Source of the DNA: Brachycybe producta
Lineage: Eukaryota; Arthropoda; Diplopoda; Playtdesmida; Andrognathidae
Reading direction: 5' to 3'
Assembly (NCBI GenBank): GCA_036925085.1
Contig: JAUPFP010000001.1
Location: 2,712,001 to 2,776,000 of the forward strand
Length of the DNA: 64,000 nt
In this document: in pieces, positions 32,856 to 42,946 of the stretch
Position numbering within the stretch: the stretch's first letter is position 1
How the letters are laid out: every line of letters begins with the position of its first letter
Notes under the pieces: model-generated
What the model was told of the DNA's origin: nothing
Databases searched by the model: none
Seen by the model: only the letters and a program-made list of their open reading frames with translations
Translations under genes and position numbers: made by a program

Positions 32856-32881
32856 TAAGGTATTAGCAGTTCATAGTATAC

Positions 32882-33286
32882 TTAAGCCCCGTATTCACGA
32901 TGATAGTTTTCACAATAGTTGCTGTCATGAGAGCAACTATCGCGAGAACTATCATCATGAAGACAACATGATAGTCACTATCATGATAGCACTATCACAA
33001 CTATCTCGTTTGACTAGATAGTTGATAGTGCTGTCATGATAGTAATAGTTGTGTGACACTTGTAGGGAAATATCCACTTTGTAGGGAAATTTGGCTTCTG
33101 TATGGAAAGAGAGAGGTTACACTGTTGTAGACTCAATGATATCTATGAAGTAGATGTCACACTGTCGTGACAACTATCACGTTACTTCAAGACGTGTAGA
33201 CAGTTGCTATCGTGAGAGTGAATTATCGCAACTTTCACGACAGCTACTCTCATGATAGAACTATTGCCATGAAAACGAGGCTTTAA
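32882..33286. mobile_element. piggyBac-type MITE (TTAA target sites)
   Basis: TTAA at 32882-32885 and 33283-33286 flank inverted ends GCCCCGTATTCACGATG and CCATGAAAACGAGGC. The interior is dense with ATGATAG and CTATCA words in both orientations, giving a multi-hairpin structure. No ORF. TTAA duplication is typical of piggyBac; class assignment rests on that and the palindromic ends. Confidence 0.65.
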
Positions 33287-33289
33287 TCA

Positions 33290-33725
33290 TAGCCTCCTAT
33301 AATAAAGGCCAACCAGCTCTGAGCTCTCCATTCACTCTAGTCGCTTCCAACTCTAGTGACATGGTCCTGTGTTTTTTTATGATAATCATCACAATTGTCA
33401 AAGAAGTGAAGCATTTTAGCTTAGTGTGTGATTTGGTATTTTTGGGTTGTAAAAACCACTAACTGCAAAAGCAAAAAATGGATGTTTCCCATCTCTAAGG
33501 GTCACATGTGTGAAGTATTGCATAAGGTGTTTTTGATACACAAGGTGTGAATATTTGTAATTATTTTTCTTAATTGACATTGCCACATTGCTGCATTGCA
33601 TTAATTTTATATATTTCGTAGGGATTGTAATTATTTTTGGTTGAAAGCCTCCTGATGAGTCACTTGGCAGTGACGAAACCAGTTTGTTTTGGCGGCCTTT
33701 TATGAAGTGCTTGTCCATAATAAAT
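33290..33725 (+). mobile_element. Probable retroelement 3'/terminal fragment carrying a hammerhead-like motif
   Basis: Unique AT-rich sequence ending in the hammerhead-like motif at 33638-33681 and then directly joining the 22 bp minisatellite. Hammerhead motifs in the terminal repeats of Penelope-like retroelements are known, so a solo Penelope-like terminus is the likeliest source. No reverse transcriptase is nearby. Confidence 0.35.
33638..33681 (+). ncRNA. Hammerhead-ribozyme-like motif
   Basis: CTGATGA at 33652-33658, stem II GTCAC (33659-33663) with loop ttggca and GTGAC (33670-33674), then GAAA at 33675-33678: the complete conserved hammerhead core with a perfect 5 bp stem II. TGGT (33638-33641) can pair with ACCA (33678-33681) as stem III, and GA/TC (33643-33644, 33650-33651) as a very short stem I, leaving U at 33642 as the cleavage nucleotide. 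U is poor compared with C or A, so activity is uncertain. Confidence 0.5.
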
Positions 33726-34526
33726 TTGGTCGGGGTAGCCCCACTTCTTGGTCATGGTAGTTCCACTTCTTGGTCATGGTAGCCCCACTTCTTGGTCATG
33801 GTAGCCCCACTTCTTGGTCATGGTAGCCCCACTTCTTGGTCATGGTAGCCCCACTTCTTGGTCATGGTAGCCCCACTTCTTGGTCATGGTAGCCCCACTT
33901 CTTGGGTCGTGGTAGCCCCACTTCTTGGGTCGTGGTAGCCCCACTTCTTGGGTCGTGGTAGCCCCACTTCTTGGGTCGTGGTAGCCCCACTTCTTGGGTC
34001 GTGGTAGCCCCACTTCTGGGTCATGGTAGCCCCACTTCTGGGTCATGGTAGCCCCACTTCTGGGTCATGGTAGCCCCACTTCTTGGTCATGGTAGCCCCA
34101 CTTCTGGGTCATGGTAGCCCCACTTCTGGGTCATGGTAGCCCCACTTCTGGGTCATGGTAGCCCCACTTCTGGGTCATGGTAGCTCCACTTCTGGGTCAT
34201 GGTAGCTCCACTTCTGGGTCATGGTAGCTCCACTTCTGGGTCATGGTAGCTCCACTTCTGGGTCATGGTAGCTCCATTTCTGGGTCATGGTAGCTCCACT
34301 TCTGGGTCATGGTAGCTCCACTTCTGGGTCATGGTAGCTCCATTTCTGGGTCATGGTAGCTCCATTTCTGGGTCATGGTAGCTCCACTTCTGGGTCATGG
34401 TAGCTCCACTTCTGGGTCATGGTAGCTCCACTTCTGGGTCATGGTAGCTCCACTTCTGGGTCATGGTAGCTCCACTTCTGGGTCATGGTAGCCCCACTTC
34501 TGGGTCATGGTAGCCCCACTTCTTGG
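33726..34526. repeat. 22 bp minisatellite, left part (about 36 copies)
   Basis: The unit is GGTCATGGTAGCCCCACTTC plus two bases. Variants come in blocks: GGTCAT first, a GGGTCGT block (about 33905-34010), then GGGTCAT with GCCCC, and a GCTCC block (about 34180-34480). The small ORF across it is a by-product of the repeat. The array continues after the hAT insertion. Confidence 0.9.
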
Positions 34527-35614
34527 CAGGGTGGATTGATTTAAATCATGATTTAAATTGGTTGATTTTTTCCCATTTTTAAGTCAACTTGATTTAAATC
34601 GGTTGATTTTTTTTCCATTTAAAGCAAATGATTTTAATGGAAAAATTGCTGTTTTTTTCTGTGAAGAACACAGAGACAAGATTATCAATATACGAAACAG
34701 TCCTAAATATGGGAATTAAACGAAATGCAGAGGATCTGCTTGCACTGTTGAAACCTATTGCCATTGCCTTGGATGTGGTGCAGAGAAAAGAATTAACAAT
34801 AGCTGATTCAGTTGAGGCCTGGAAGAATTTACAGATGGAATTTGAACAACATGTTTCACAATGTTGAAGTTGCTTTTAAGGATCGCATGAAACTTGCACT
34901 CAAGGCAGAGCATTATTTAGCTAACATGTTGCATCCAAAATATACTGGTAAGACTGACAGCTGATGAAAATGCCCAAGCAATGAACTGAGTTGCAGAAAA
35001 TCATCTTGACATGCCATTAATGATTAAATTTCAATGTGAAAGTGCCCCATTTGAGAAGTGTTTGTTTGCAGAAAGTGTAAATAAAGTTAAGCCTACAGAA
35101 TGGTGGAGGTCACAAAGTCGCTTTTTGTCACAGGATCTACTAAAAGTTGCACTGCAGCTACTGTGCATCAGCATCTTCAGCAGGAGTGGAAACAATTTTT
35201 TCTGCTGAGCTATGTTCATTCCCATGTGCAAAATCTTTTGGGTGCCACAAAGGCTGCACTGCACAGCTTGTATTTCTATTGAAAACTTAATGTACCAAAA
35301 GTCTAAAAGTTTTTGTACTTTTCTATTTTTCAGATTTTCATTTGGTGTGATGGTTATATAATAAGCATATTTTGTTTTTGTATTTATTCATGCTTCATTT
35401 TTTTTCTAAAAAGGTGTTTCCATTTCAGTGCTTTTTTTCTTGAGTTCTTTTGCTCAATTTTTTTATAAGTTAAATAAAACATTCAATTACTATAATTTCA
35501 TTATTCATAATTAAAACAATATATATAAAAAATTAAGATTTAAATAAAAAAATCTGATTTAAATAGAAATCCGATTTTATTTTTTTTAAAAAATCATGAT
35601 TTTTTTCTACCCTG
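34527..35614 (+). mobile_element. hAT transposon inserted in the minisatellite
   Basis: Ends CAGGGTGG and CTACCCTG, followed inward by 'attgatttaaatcatgattt' and its counterpart 'aaaaaatcatgattttt'. The flanks cttcttgg (34519-34526) and ctttttgg (35615-35622) form an 8 bp target duplication with one mismatch, as expected for hAT. The interior holds only the C-terminal part of a transposase. Confidence 0.85.
34628..35162 (+). pseudogene. hAT transposase C-terminal fragment, frameshifted
   Basis: 34628-34867 encodes 79 residues including LKPIAIALDVVQRKELTIAD. A one-base shift then gives VAFKDRMKLALKAEHYLANM and LHPKYTG. A further frame at about 34995-35150 reads AENHLDMP and KPTEWWRSQSR, matching the hAT dimerisation domain (conserved WW). 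The N-terminal BED finger and the catalytic Asp region are missing. It cannot encode an active transposase. Confidence 0.7.
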
Positions 35615-35780
35615 CTTTTTGGTCATGGTAGCCCCACTTCTTGGTCATGGTAACCCCCACTTGTTGGTCATGGTAGCCCCCACTTGTTGGTCATGGTAGC
35701 CCCCACTTGTTGGTCATGGTAGCCCCCACTTGTTGGTCATGGTAGCTCCACTTCTTGGTCATCTTAGCCCCCTTCTCTTG
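35615..35780. repeat. 22 bp minisatellite, right part
   Basis: About seven units continue after the hAT element, several with an extra base (agcccccacttgttggtcat). This shows that the two parts were one array before insertion. Confidence 0.85.
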
Positions 35781-36440
35781 ATCATGGTAAACATTTTTGC
35801 CAAGGAGGAATTGTTTGGTTATTTTGTTATGGGTTCATTAGGGGAGAGAACCATATATATTAGTGATTTGTCTAACTTAAATGATTTGACATTTGGTTAT
35901 TTGGTATGCTAAGGTTTGAAATGTTTTTGGCAATCTGCTAAAGTGACAACAGTTAATGGATTTATATAGAAAGGAAAATGCTATTTAGAATTTTCTTGTT
36001 TTTTGTAACTGGTTTTCACAAGAGTAGCTTAATGATAGGCTAGCAACATAGGGGTTAAATATATCAGCTTAGAGGTTTCAGCTGCTGTCAGTGAATTTGG
36101 GCTACACTCTGCTGCCAATTTGATCTGCAGACACTGCACTAAATGCACATGGGTTTGAAAAAATTGGTATACAATATTAAATATTGTATACAATATTGAA
36201 TTTTTAAATTTTTTATTAAAGTGCATCCTGCAGTGGCAAGCACCACTTTTTTGTGCCATGTCATTGCTGATGGTTTTTGCTCTGCTTAGGTCAACCTTTT
36301 GTTTAAATTGATCAAACTACGTTCTGAAATAACTTCACTAAAAAGTTCTTGGTGGTTCTGATGTAATTTTGATTTGGACAAAGACATCTCAGTCCATTTT
36401 TCTGACTTGTAAGTTTTAAGGTTATGGACTTGCATGGCAT
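35780..36440. other. Unassigned sequence left of the gypsy element
   Basis: AT-rich, with an 'aatattgtatacaatatt' palindrome near 36170-36196. Small ORFs here show no recognisable domain. The last bases, GCAT (36437-36440), are the gypsy target duplication. Confidence 0.5.
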
Positions 36441-37140
36441 TGTTGTGGTTTTGGTTACACACAACTGTTGTGGTTATTGCACAACTTTAATTAATAAATT
36501 GAATATTGAATAATCTCAACACGAACACTGCAAATTGCATTTGAATAGCTTTATTTATTTGCTTCATCAATTTATTTACTTGCATCGACCATGAGGTCCA
36601 CCACTAGAGTTGCCAGAGGAATTGCCTGAGGTCGAAACCTGCAGAACCACACCTAAGCTGGTCCAAATGACCAAGTGTCTGTTTATGATCCAGAGGAACA
36701 CTGGGGTTCAATGTGACAGTTAGATGACTAGCAAGACAAACTGTCCACATCGATAGAGCCGCTGAAGGCACCCCGAATTTGCCCGTAAGCGCTGCCTTTG
36801 CAATGAGAAGGCTGGAAGGATATGGGGGTTAGTGACCATTGCTGTAGTGGTGAATGTGGAGGGTTACTGACCATTACTGTAGTGGTGAATGTGGATGCTT
36901 TACATATACAATAATTGGTACATGATAATGAATTGCAAAGTACATGAAATGATACACAACCAGAAAACACATTGTCAAAAACAATCTAAACAAGATAATC
37001 ATAACTTAGATAAACTATAAGTTAAGACATAACAATATTTACACTAAATAATGTGTGCATGGTTGTAAACATGCACAGTCATGCACGAAGTTAATGAAAA
37101 CGGTTTTAAAAGAGAAAATGAATAACTGCTGATCACTACA
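36441..37140 (-). repeat. 3' LTR of the gypsy element
   Basis: 700 bp, nearly identical by eye to the LTR at 42947-43643, with scattered substitutions and a few small indels (for example 'ttacacacaactg' versus 'ttacacaactg'). The high similarity implies a fairly recent insertion. The small ORFs inside are not genes. Confidence 0.88.
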
Positions 37141-37154
37141 GTACTCCCCCTAAG
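37141..37154 (-). other. Polypurine tract of the gypsy element
   Basis: On the minus strand AGGGGGAGTAC directly precedes the 3' LTR (TGTAGTG). This is the expected plus-strand primer position and composition. Confidence 0.75.
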
Positions 37155-37156
37155 TG

Positions 37157-40100
37157 TTAACGATACCAAGAGAGAGAAGAAAAAAAAATAGAAAAGTTCA
37201 ATGTCTCTTGAGAAGTGCTTCTGCTGCTTTCCTTGTGAACCGAACTCGTCCAGAACGGGTTGTGATGACTGGAGGTTCTGTAGCAACAAGGTGGGCTTGC
37301 AGGAACAGGTGAAAGTGGCTGCTGGTCTTGAGTTGGTGTGATGAAAGCTGGTTTAAGGCGGTCAATAGAAATGCAGACTTGGCGACTGTTGATTCTAACC
37401 ATGAAGAACTTTGGAGACCTTGAAAGAACTTCATATGGTCCGTCGTATGGTGCTTGAAGAGGGCGGCACACTGCACTATGTCGAACAAAAACATCTGTGC
37501 AGTTGGAAAGTTCTTTGAATATGAAGACTGGACGTGTGCCATGATGCTGGGGTATTGATGGTCGTAAATTCCGCATGTGGGTTTGAAGTCGTTTAGCAAA
37601 GTCTGATGCATCGATGCTGTTGTCCTCCTGAGAAGTGAAGAATTCACCATTTAGACATAGTTCTTGACCATAGACCAAAGTTGCTGATGTTGGATTGAGG
37701 TCTTCTTTGAAGGAAGAACGGATACCTAGGAGTACTATAGGTAGCTCTTCAGTCCACTTGTCATTACCACGGCACATGATGGCTGCTTTTAGCTGACGAT
37801 GGAAACGTTGTGAGGCCATTAGATGCTGGATGGAAAGCTGTAGTACGAATTTGTGTTGTACCAGTTAAAGTTGTAAGTGCTTTAAAAAGGTACGACTCAA
37901 ACTGGCGTCCTTGATCTGATGTGATGTAGAGAGGTACACCAAATCTTGCAATCAAACAGTTGAAAAATGCTGTTGCAACTGTTTCTGCTGTGATGTCCAT
38001 GATGGGGACAGCTTCTGGCCATCGTGTAAAACGATCTATCATGGTGAGGCAATAAGCAAATCCAGAAGATGGAGGCATGGGTCCAATAATGTCTATGTAG
38101 ACATGCTTGAAGCGCATCTGTGGATGTGGAAATGCTGAAAGTGGTGCTGAAATGTGTCGAGTAACTTTGGAACGTTGGCATTGCAAACAGGAACGCACAA
38201 ATGTTTTGCTATCTTTTTCCATGTTTGGCCAAACGAAAGTTTTGCTGACTAGACGAAAAGTTGCTTTAGTACCAGGGTGGGCAATATCGTGCAGGTTATG
38301 AAGAACTTGCTGACGAAAGTTCACAGGTACGAACAGTCTAGGTGAAGATGTCGACATATCACAGTATAATGAGTGTGAAGTTGTAGGAAACTGCATTCTG
38401 GATAACTTGAGGCTTGTCTCTGAGTTGAGAAGATGCTGTAGTTCATCATCTGTTTCTTGAGCTTCAGAGATGGCTTGGAAGTCAAGGTCTTCAGAAATGG
38501 ATTCTATGCGTGACAAGGCATCAGCTGGGATGTTAGCTGAACCGGCAAGATGACGGATGTCCGTTGTGAACTGTGTGATGAGTTCAAGATGCTTAGCTTG
38601 CCTTGGTGATGCTTTCTCGGGTCGTCTCCAAGCGTAAATGAGAGGCTTATAATCGGTGAAGAGGATGAATGATCTTGCTTCCAACAAAAATCGGAAGTGC
38701 TTGACAGCAGAGTAGGCGGCAAGGAGTTCGCGATCATATGCTGACCATAAGAGTTGATTTGCACTGAGCTTCTTTGAGAAGAAAGCGAGAGGTTGCCAAT
38801 CATTATTGATAAGTTGCTGGACACTGGCACCGATGGCGAAATTAGAGGCATCGACCATCAATGGCAGAGGTGCAGTGGGCACTGGGTGAGCAAGTAATGC
38901 TGCGTTGGCAAGGCTTTTTTCTTGAGGTTCTCAAATGCGGTGATTGTTTCTTCTGTCCATGAAATGGGTTGCTTGCTGGAGCACTTGGGACCTTGAAGAA
39001 AGACATCTAGAGGTGCTTGGAATGAAGCTGTTTTCGGCATGAAGCGACGATAAAAGTTAATCATCTCCAGGAATTGTCTAAGATCTTTGACGGTTGTAGG
39101 TAGTGTACTTCATGATGGTGTCCACTTTGTCAGGTAACGGACGTGTTCCAGTGACATCAACGAGGTAACCCAAAAATTTAATGGAAGAAACTCCGAAGAT
39201 GCACTTGGAAGGGTTGATTGTGACACCGTATGTGCTGAAACGTTGGAAGAGTTGTCTAAGGTGGTCACAATGTTCATCAGGGTTACGAGAGGCAATTAGC
39301 ACATCATCAATGTAGGCATAGCAGAAAGGCAAGTCTCTTGTAACTTCATTGGTGAAGCGTTGAAATGTCTGTGCTGCATTGCATAGTCCAAACGTCATAA
39401 ATGGGAATTCAAAGAGACCAAATGGAGTTGTGACTGCTGTTTTGTGGATGTCTTCTTTAGCCACTGGGATTTGGTGAAAGGCTCGAACCAAATCAATAGC
39501 AGAGAAGATTGAAGAACCTGCTAAGTTCTGTGCGAAGTCTTCAATGTGCGGAACTGGGTATATGTCAGGGATGGTCCTGGAGTTGAGAGCGCGGAAATCT
39601 CCGCAAGGGTGCCATTCGCCATTCTTTTTAATAACCATATGAAGTGGAGTTGACCAGTTGCTTTTGGAAGGATGGCAGATTCCCATTTGCAGCATGACTT
39701 TGAATTCACGTTTAGCAATGGCTAACTTAAAACAGTCGAGACGTCGTGGCTTGGCATAGACTGGTGGGCCAGAGGTTGTGGGAATATGATGCTCTGTCGT
39801 GTGTTTGATGTCCTTTTGCATGGAGAAAGGTTGAGTTATGCTTGGAAATTCTGAGACAATGTTGTGATACTCAGAATCACCACTGACAGTTCGCAGGCCT
39901 AGTGTAGTAACACTATTGATGCACCCGGATGAAGAAAGACCGGTGGTGCTGTCCATGAGGCGTCGCTGTCCGAGGTCTGGCAGTAGACTGTAGTGGCTTA
40001 GAAAATCAGCTCCAATGATGGGTGTGGTGACATCAGCTACGACAAACTTCCACAAGAACTCGGCTAAGCTTGAAGTCGAGGTTCAGTGTGATGCTGCCAT

Positions 40101-40176
40101 AAGTTTTGATGACTGAACCATTGGCTGCAAAGAGGTGATTTTCCTTGCAGGCCCGTCGCGATGTTAGATGAACTGG
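37157..40176 (-). pseudogene. pol: gypsy pol: protease end, reverse transcriptase, RNase H, integrase (frameshifted)
   Basis: Reading right to left: the protease remainder with LFAANGSVIKTYG; reverse transcriptase (about 39990-39100) with FHQIPVAKEDIHKTAVTTPF, the MTFGLCNAAQTFQRF region and the active-site box YAYIDDVL; RNase H (about 38880-38520) with [13 protein letters not shown] and [12 protein letters not shown]; integrase zinc finger (HDIAHPGT ... SCLQCQRSK) and core with DIIGP and TSDQGRQF. Frame changes fall near 40055, 39090, 38890 and 37820. The last removes the catalytic Glu codon, which should follow HPASNG. The chromodomain-like tail region is basic and unremarkable. Inactive. 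Confidence 0.85.
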
Positions 40177-41773
40177 ATTTTTGATTTGAATTTGATTTGA
40201 AAAATTACTCTGCAAGCAGCCATAAAGGCCTATGGCAGAGGGACAAGAGTCCAAGTGCAGCATAAAAAATGCATTGTCAAAACCAGAAAATATAAAATCC
40301 TAATGATATAAACCCAACAACAATTTCAATATTTTTTAATGCTGCAAATATATGCATTGTCAAAACAAAACAAAATTATGACTCCCATAAAATACGTTTT
40401 TCCTGCGAATCGCCCTCGGGACAAATGACCAGTAATAAGAATCTGTTCGTGCAAAAATCTCTCCAACTTTGTTAGAGTGGTCACCTCTACCCAAATATAA
40501 TGCCCTGCAAAGTTTACTTGAAGTAGGTTTAGGGCAAGAGCCTTCTAGCATTCGATTAGATATTAAGATTAAAATCTGAACGTCTTGCAAGTAAACTATC
40601 CCAACCAAGCTCTGAAAGCATTTTAGTTACACTGTCGGCATATCCATATTTACCACAAACAAACCTAGCAGCCCTGCGTTGGACCATTTCTATAGAGTGA
40701 GCTAAGTCCTCAGTGTGGGGATTCCACACGGAGCTGCAGTATTCTAGATGGGGACGTACTAATGATTGATATGCTATACATTTTACCTCCCTGGGACACC
40801 TTCTTAGAACGCGTTGACTAAACCTAAGCATCTGCATAGACTTGGAAATAATCTGTTCGACATGCAGCTTCCAAGAAAGTTTAGCTGTAATCGTTACCCC
40901 CAAATATTTATAAGAATTTACATTATTAAGTGGAATGGCCCCTATTCTATATGGAAATATTATTGGATTCTTTCCCCTAGCTACCCTCATTACACAACAT
41001 TTTCCCTTATTAAGTTGAAGTTGCCATTTAGAACACCATGCCTCTATTGCTTTCAAGTCACTATCAATAATATGGCAATCATTGTCAGAGGTAACCTCAC
41101 GATAAATTATTGTATCATCTGCAAATAGCCGGCAATTGCTGCTAACTTGACTGCTGAGGTCATTGATATACAAAAGAAACAGAAGTTGACCCAACACACT
41201 ACCCTGAGGAACCCCTGATGTAACCCCTATCCAGTCAGATTCAGACCCACCTGCAACAACCCTTTGTTTCCTATCACTCAAAAAAGAATGCACCCATTTA
41301 TACACCTGTTCACCCAATCCATACCCACTAATTTTTGTCATTAGTTTTGAGTGAGAAACTGTCAAATGCCTTGCAGAGATCAAGAAAAACCAAATCTATC
41401 TGACTGCCTTTGTCTAAAATTTTCTGAAGGTCATCAACTAAAAGAATAAGCTGGGTTTCACATGAACGCCCCCTAAGAAACCCATGCTGGTTATCACAAA
41501 AGATTGTTTTCCATAAGAAAATTCATTGAGGAGGAATATATAATATGTTCAAAGGACCTTGCAAACTATCGAGGTTAAAGACACGGGTCTGTAATTAGTT
41601 ACCTGAGACTTGTCTCCTGATTTAAAAATTGGACTAACATTAGCTAATTTCCACATAACTGGTACAATACCTACATCTAAACTCTGTTGAAAAATTAACT
41701 GAAGGTATGGACCCAACTCTTGTGCAAGATTTTTTAAAATGATAGCATACATCCCATCTGGACCACAGGTTTT
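40177..41773 (-). mobile_element. Non-LTR retrotransposon (jockey/CR1-type LINE), 5' truncated, nested in gypsy protease
   Basis: A minus-strand insertion interrupting the gypsy protease just after LIDTGADLCVY. It starts inside a reverse transcriptase domain (CGPDGMYAI, then SPIFKSGDKSQVTNYRPVSL), passes a frameshifted middle piece (QHGFLRGRSCETQL), and continues with GVPQGSVLGQLLFLLYINDL, the active-site FADD box, and C-terminal ARRSDFNLNI. It ends in a 3' UTR with short AATCAAATT-type tail repeats. No endonuclease domain or clear target duplication is seen. Two other 3'-end copies are in the window, at 49776-50065 and 56953-57065. Confidence 0.85.
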
Positions 41774-41929
41774 ATACACACAAAGATCAGCACCAGTGTC
41801 AATCAGGTACTGAACCTTTGTTACAAAGTCCGTAATGAAAAGGCGACGGCTGGTTGGAGTGGGATCAGTGGCTGTCTCTACTGACCCGCTTGCTGGTTTT
41901 CCGAAGTGAAGGAACATGGCTTGGTGCAC
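41774..41929 (-). pseudogene. gypsy protease start, cut off by the LINE
   Basis: Minus-strand frame overlapping the end of gag. It reads TSRRLFITDFVTKVQ and then the aspartic protease active site LIDTGAD, before LINE sequence begins after LCVY. The remainder of protease resumes near 40176 on the other side of the LINE. The frame differs from gag, so pol was probably expressed by frameshifting. Confidence 0.75.
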
Positions 41930-42773
41930 TTGCTGGCATTGGTACCGAAGCGATGGTGGTACCAGCAGACGGATGAAGCAGAAGACGATCTTTGATGAGG
42001 TGAACGAGACCGTCGTTGTGACTTGTAGTGCTTGGAATCATGAGATTTGGTTTGGTTGGCAAGCACTTGTCCAAGTTGAGCTGTCAGATTGGCGATATGA
42101 TTCTCCAATCGAGACAAACGTTCATTGTGGTCGGAATTGGGCTGCACAGGGATATCACTGGACACAGGGAACACTTTATGGCTAGTTGCTGACATGCTTG
42201 GTTGCTGATCGAAAAGTTCATCTGCGACTTTAGCGACAGTGTCGAGGTCACCGGGAACGATAGTGAGGATGCGTTGTACATTGGCTGGCAAACGAGAAAT
42301 CCAACTGTTTCGGAGGACATCGCTGCTCAGTCCATCAGCAAGAGTGTGTAGACATCTAAGGAACTGAGATGATGTTCGGTCGCCAAGTTCTTCGTTGTGC
42401 AGAAGCTGCGTGATGCGGTGATGCTTTGTGAGTCTTTCAATGAGTGCTGCTTTGATGGTGTTATACTTGTCTGTGGCTGGCGGATTGCAGATGATGTCTT
42501 GAACTTCTTGGGCTTGACGGCTGGTGAGTCTCTTGATGACATGGCCAAGTTGGTTTCATCTTTGGTGATGCTAGCGAGGTTGAACTGAAGATCGAGGTTG
42601 GCAAACCACAGGCTGGGGTTGTCGTCCTATAATGGAGGAGCCTTTAAGGAGGCTGCAAAGGTAGACTGGACACGCGAAGGCTGAGCTTGAAGAAACTATT
42701 CCGGCGAAGACTGGACTGGCGTAGGCCGAGCTTGAAGAAACTGGTCCGGCGAAGACTGGACCGGCGTAGACAT
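41878..42773 (-). pseudogene. gag: gypsy gag with CHCC zinc finger, two stops and a frameshift
   Basis: Starts ATG TCT ACG at 42773. A short Gln/Pro-rich repeat (TPVQSSP twice) precedes the capsid-like part (SLWFANLDLQFNL, then LTSRQAQEVQDII and LPANVQRIL). A basic Ser/Arg linker then leads to CWYHHRFGTNASKC, KPC, a CHCC rather than CCHC finger. TAG stops interrupt at 42696-42698 and 42627-42629, and a one-base shift is needed near 42555. The structural protein for reverse transcription particles; not functional here. Confidence 0.75.
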
Positions 42774-42888
42774 TTCTGGATTATGGGGTGGGGCCTAAGC
42801 TACTGGCTTTGACTTTCGTGATTCTCAGGTGATGCTTTCAAGAGATTGTGCTCGGATCGGTTGCTTTTTGTGTGTGCCCTTGTTGGCT

Positions 42889-42945
42889 CAAATGTCCGGG
42901 TCACCAATGTTGTGGCCCGTGTGGGCTTAAATGTCTGGGTCACCA
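42889..42945 (-). other. Primer binding site, present twice (tRNA-Trp type)
   Basis: On the minus strand TGGTGACCCAGACATT starts one base after the 5' LTR (42945 downward), and TGGTGACCCGGACATT repeats 39 bases further in (42906 downward). As read on the plus strand, GTCNGGGTCACCA matches the 3' end of animal tRNA-Trp at 12 of 13 positions, from known tRNA sequence. The duplicated segment includes TTGTGG from the LTR edge. Confidence 0.7.
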
Positions 42946-42946
42946 A

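Larger units (their letters stand above)
31480..32867. mobile_element. MITE-B copy 1, split by a Tc1-like insertion
   Basis: The left part, 31480-31766, runs from 'cttataccttatacacag' to 'aatgtgtgtcta'. The element resumes after the Tc1 insertion with TAAGGTATTAG at 32856-32866, completing the terminus. Related copies are at 53294-53604 (inverted) and 59042-59352. Shared interior words include 'acagagccctgtgaagg' and 'tggattccgtataattcacc'. No ORF. Confidence 0.7.

Noticed and set aside
33840..34046. ORF reading WGYHDP-type repeats in the minisatellite
   Set aside because: It follows from a 22 bp unit without stops in that frame; it has no start context and no conservation across variants.
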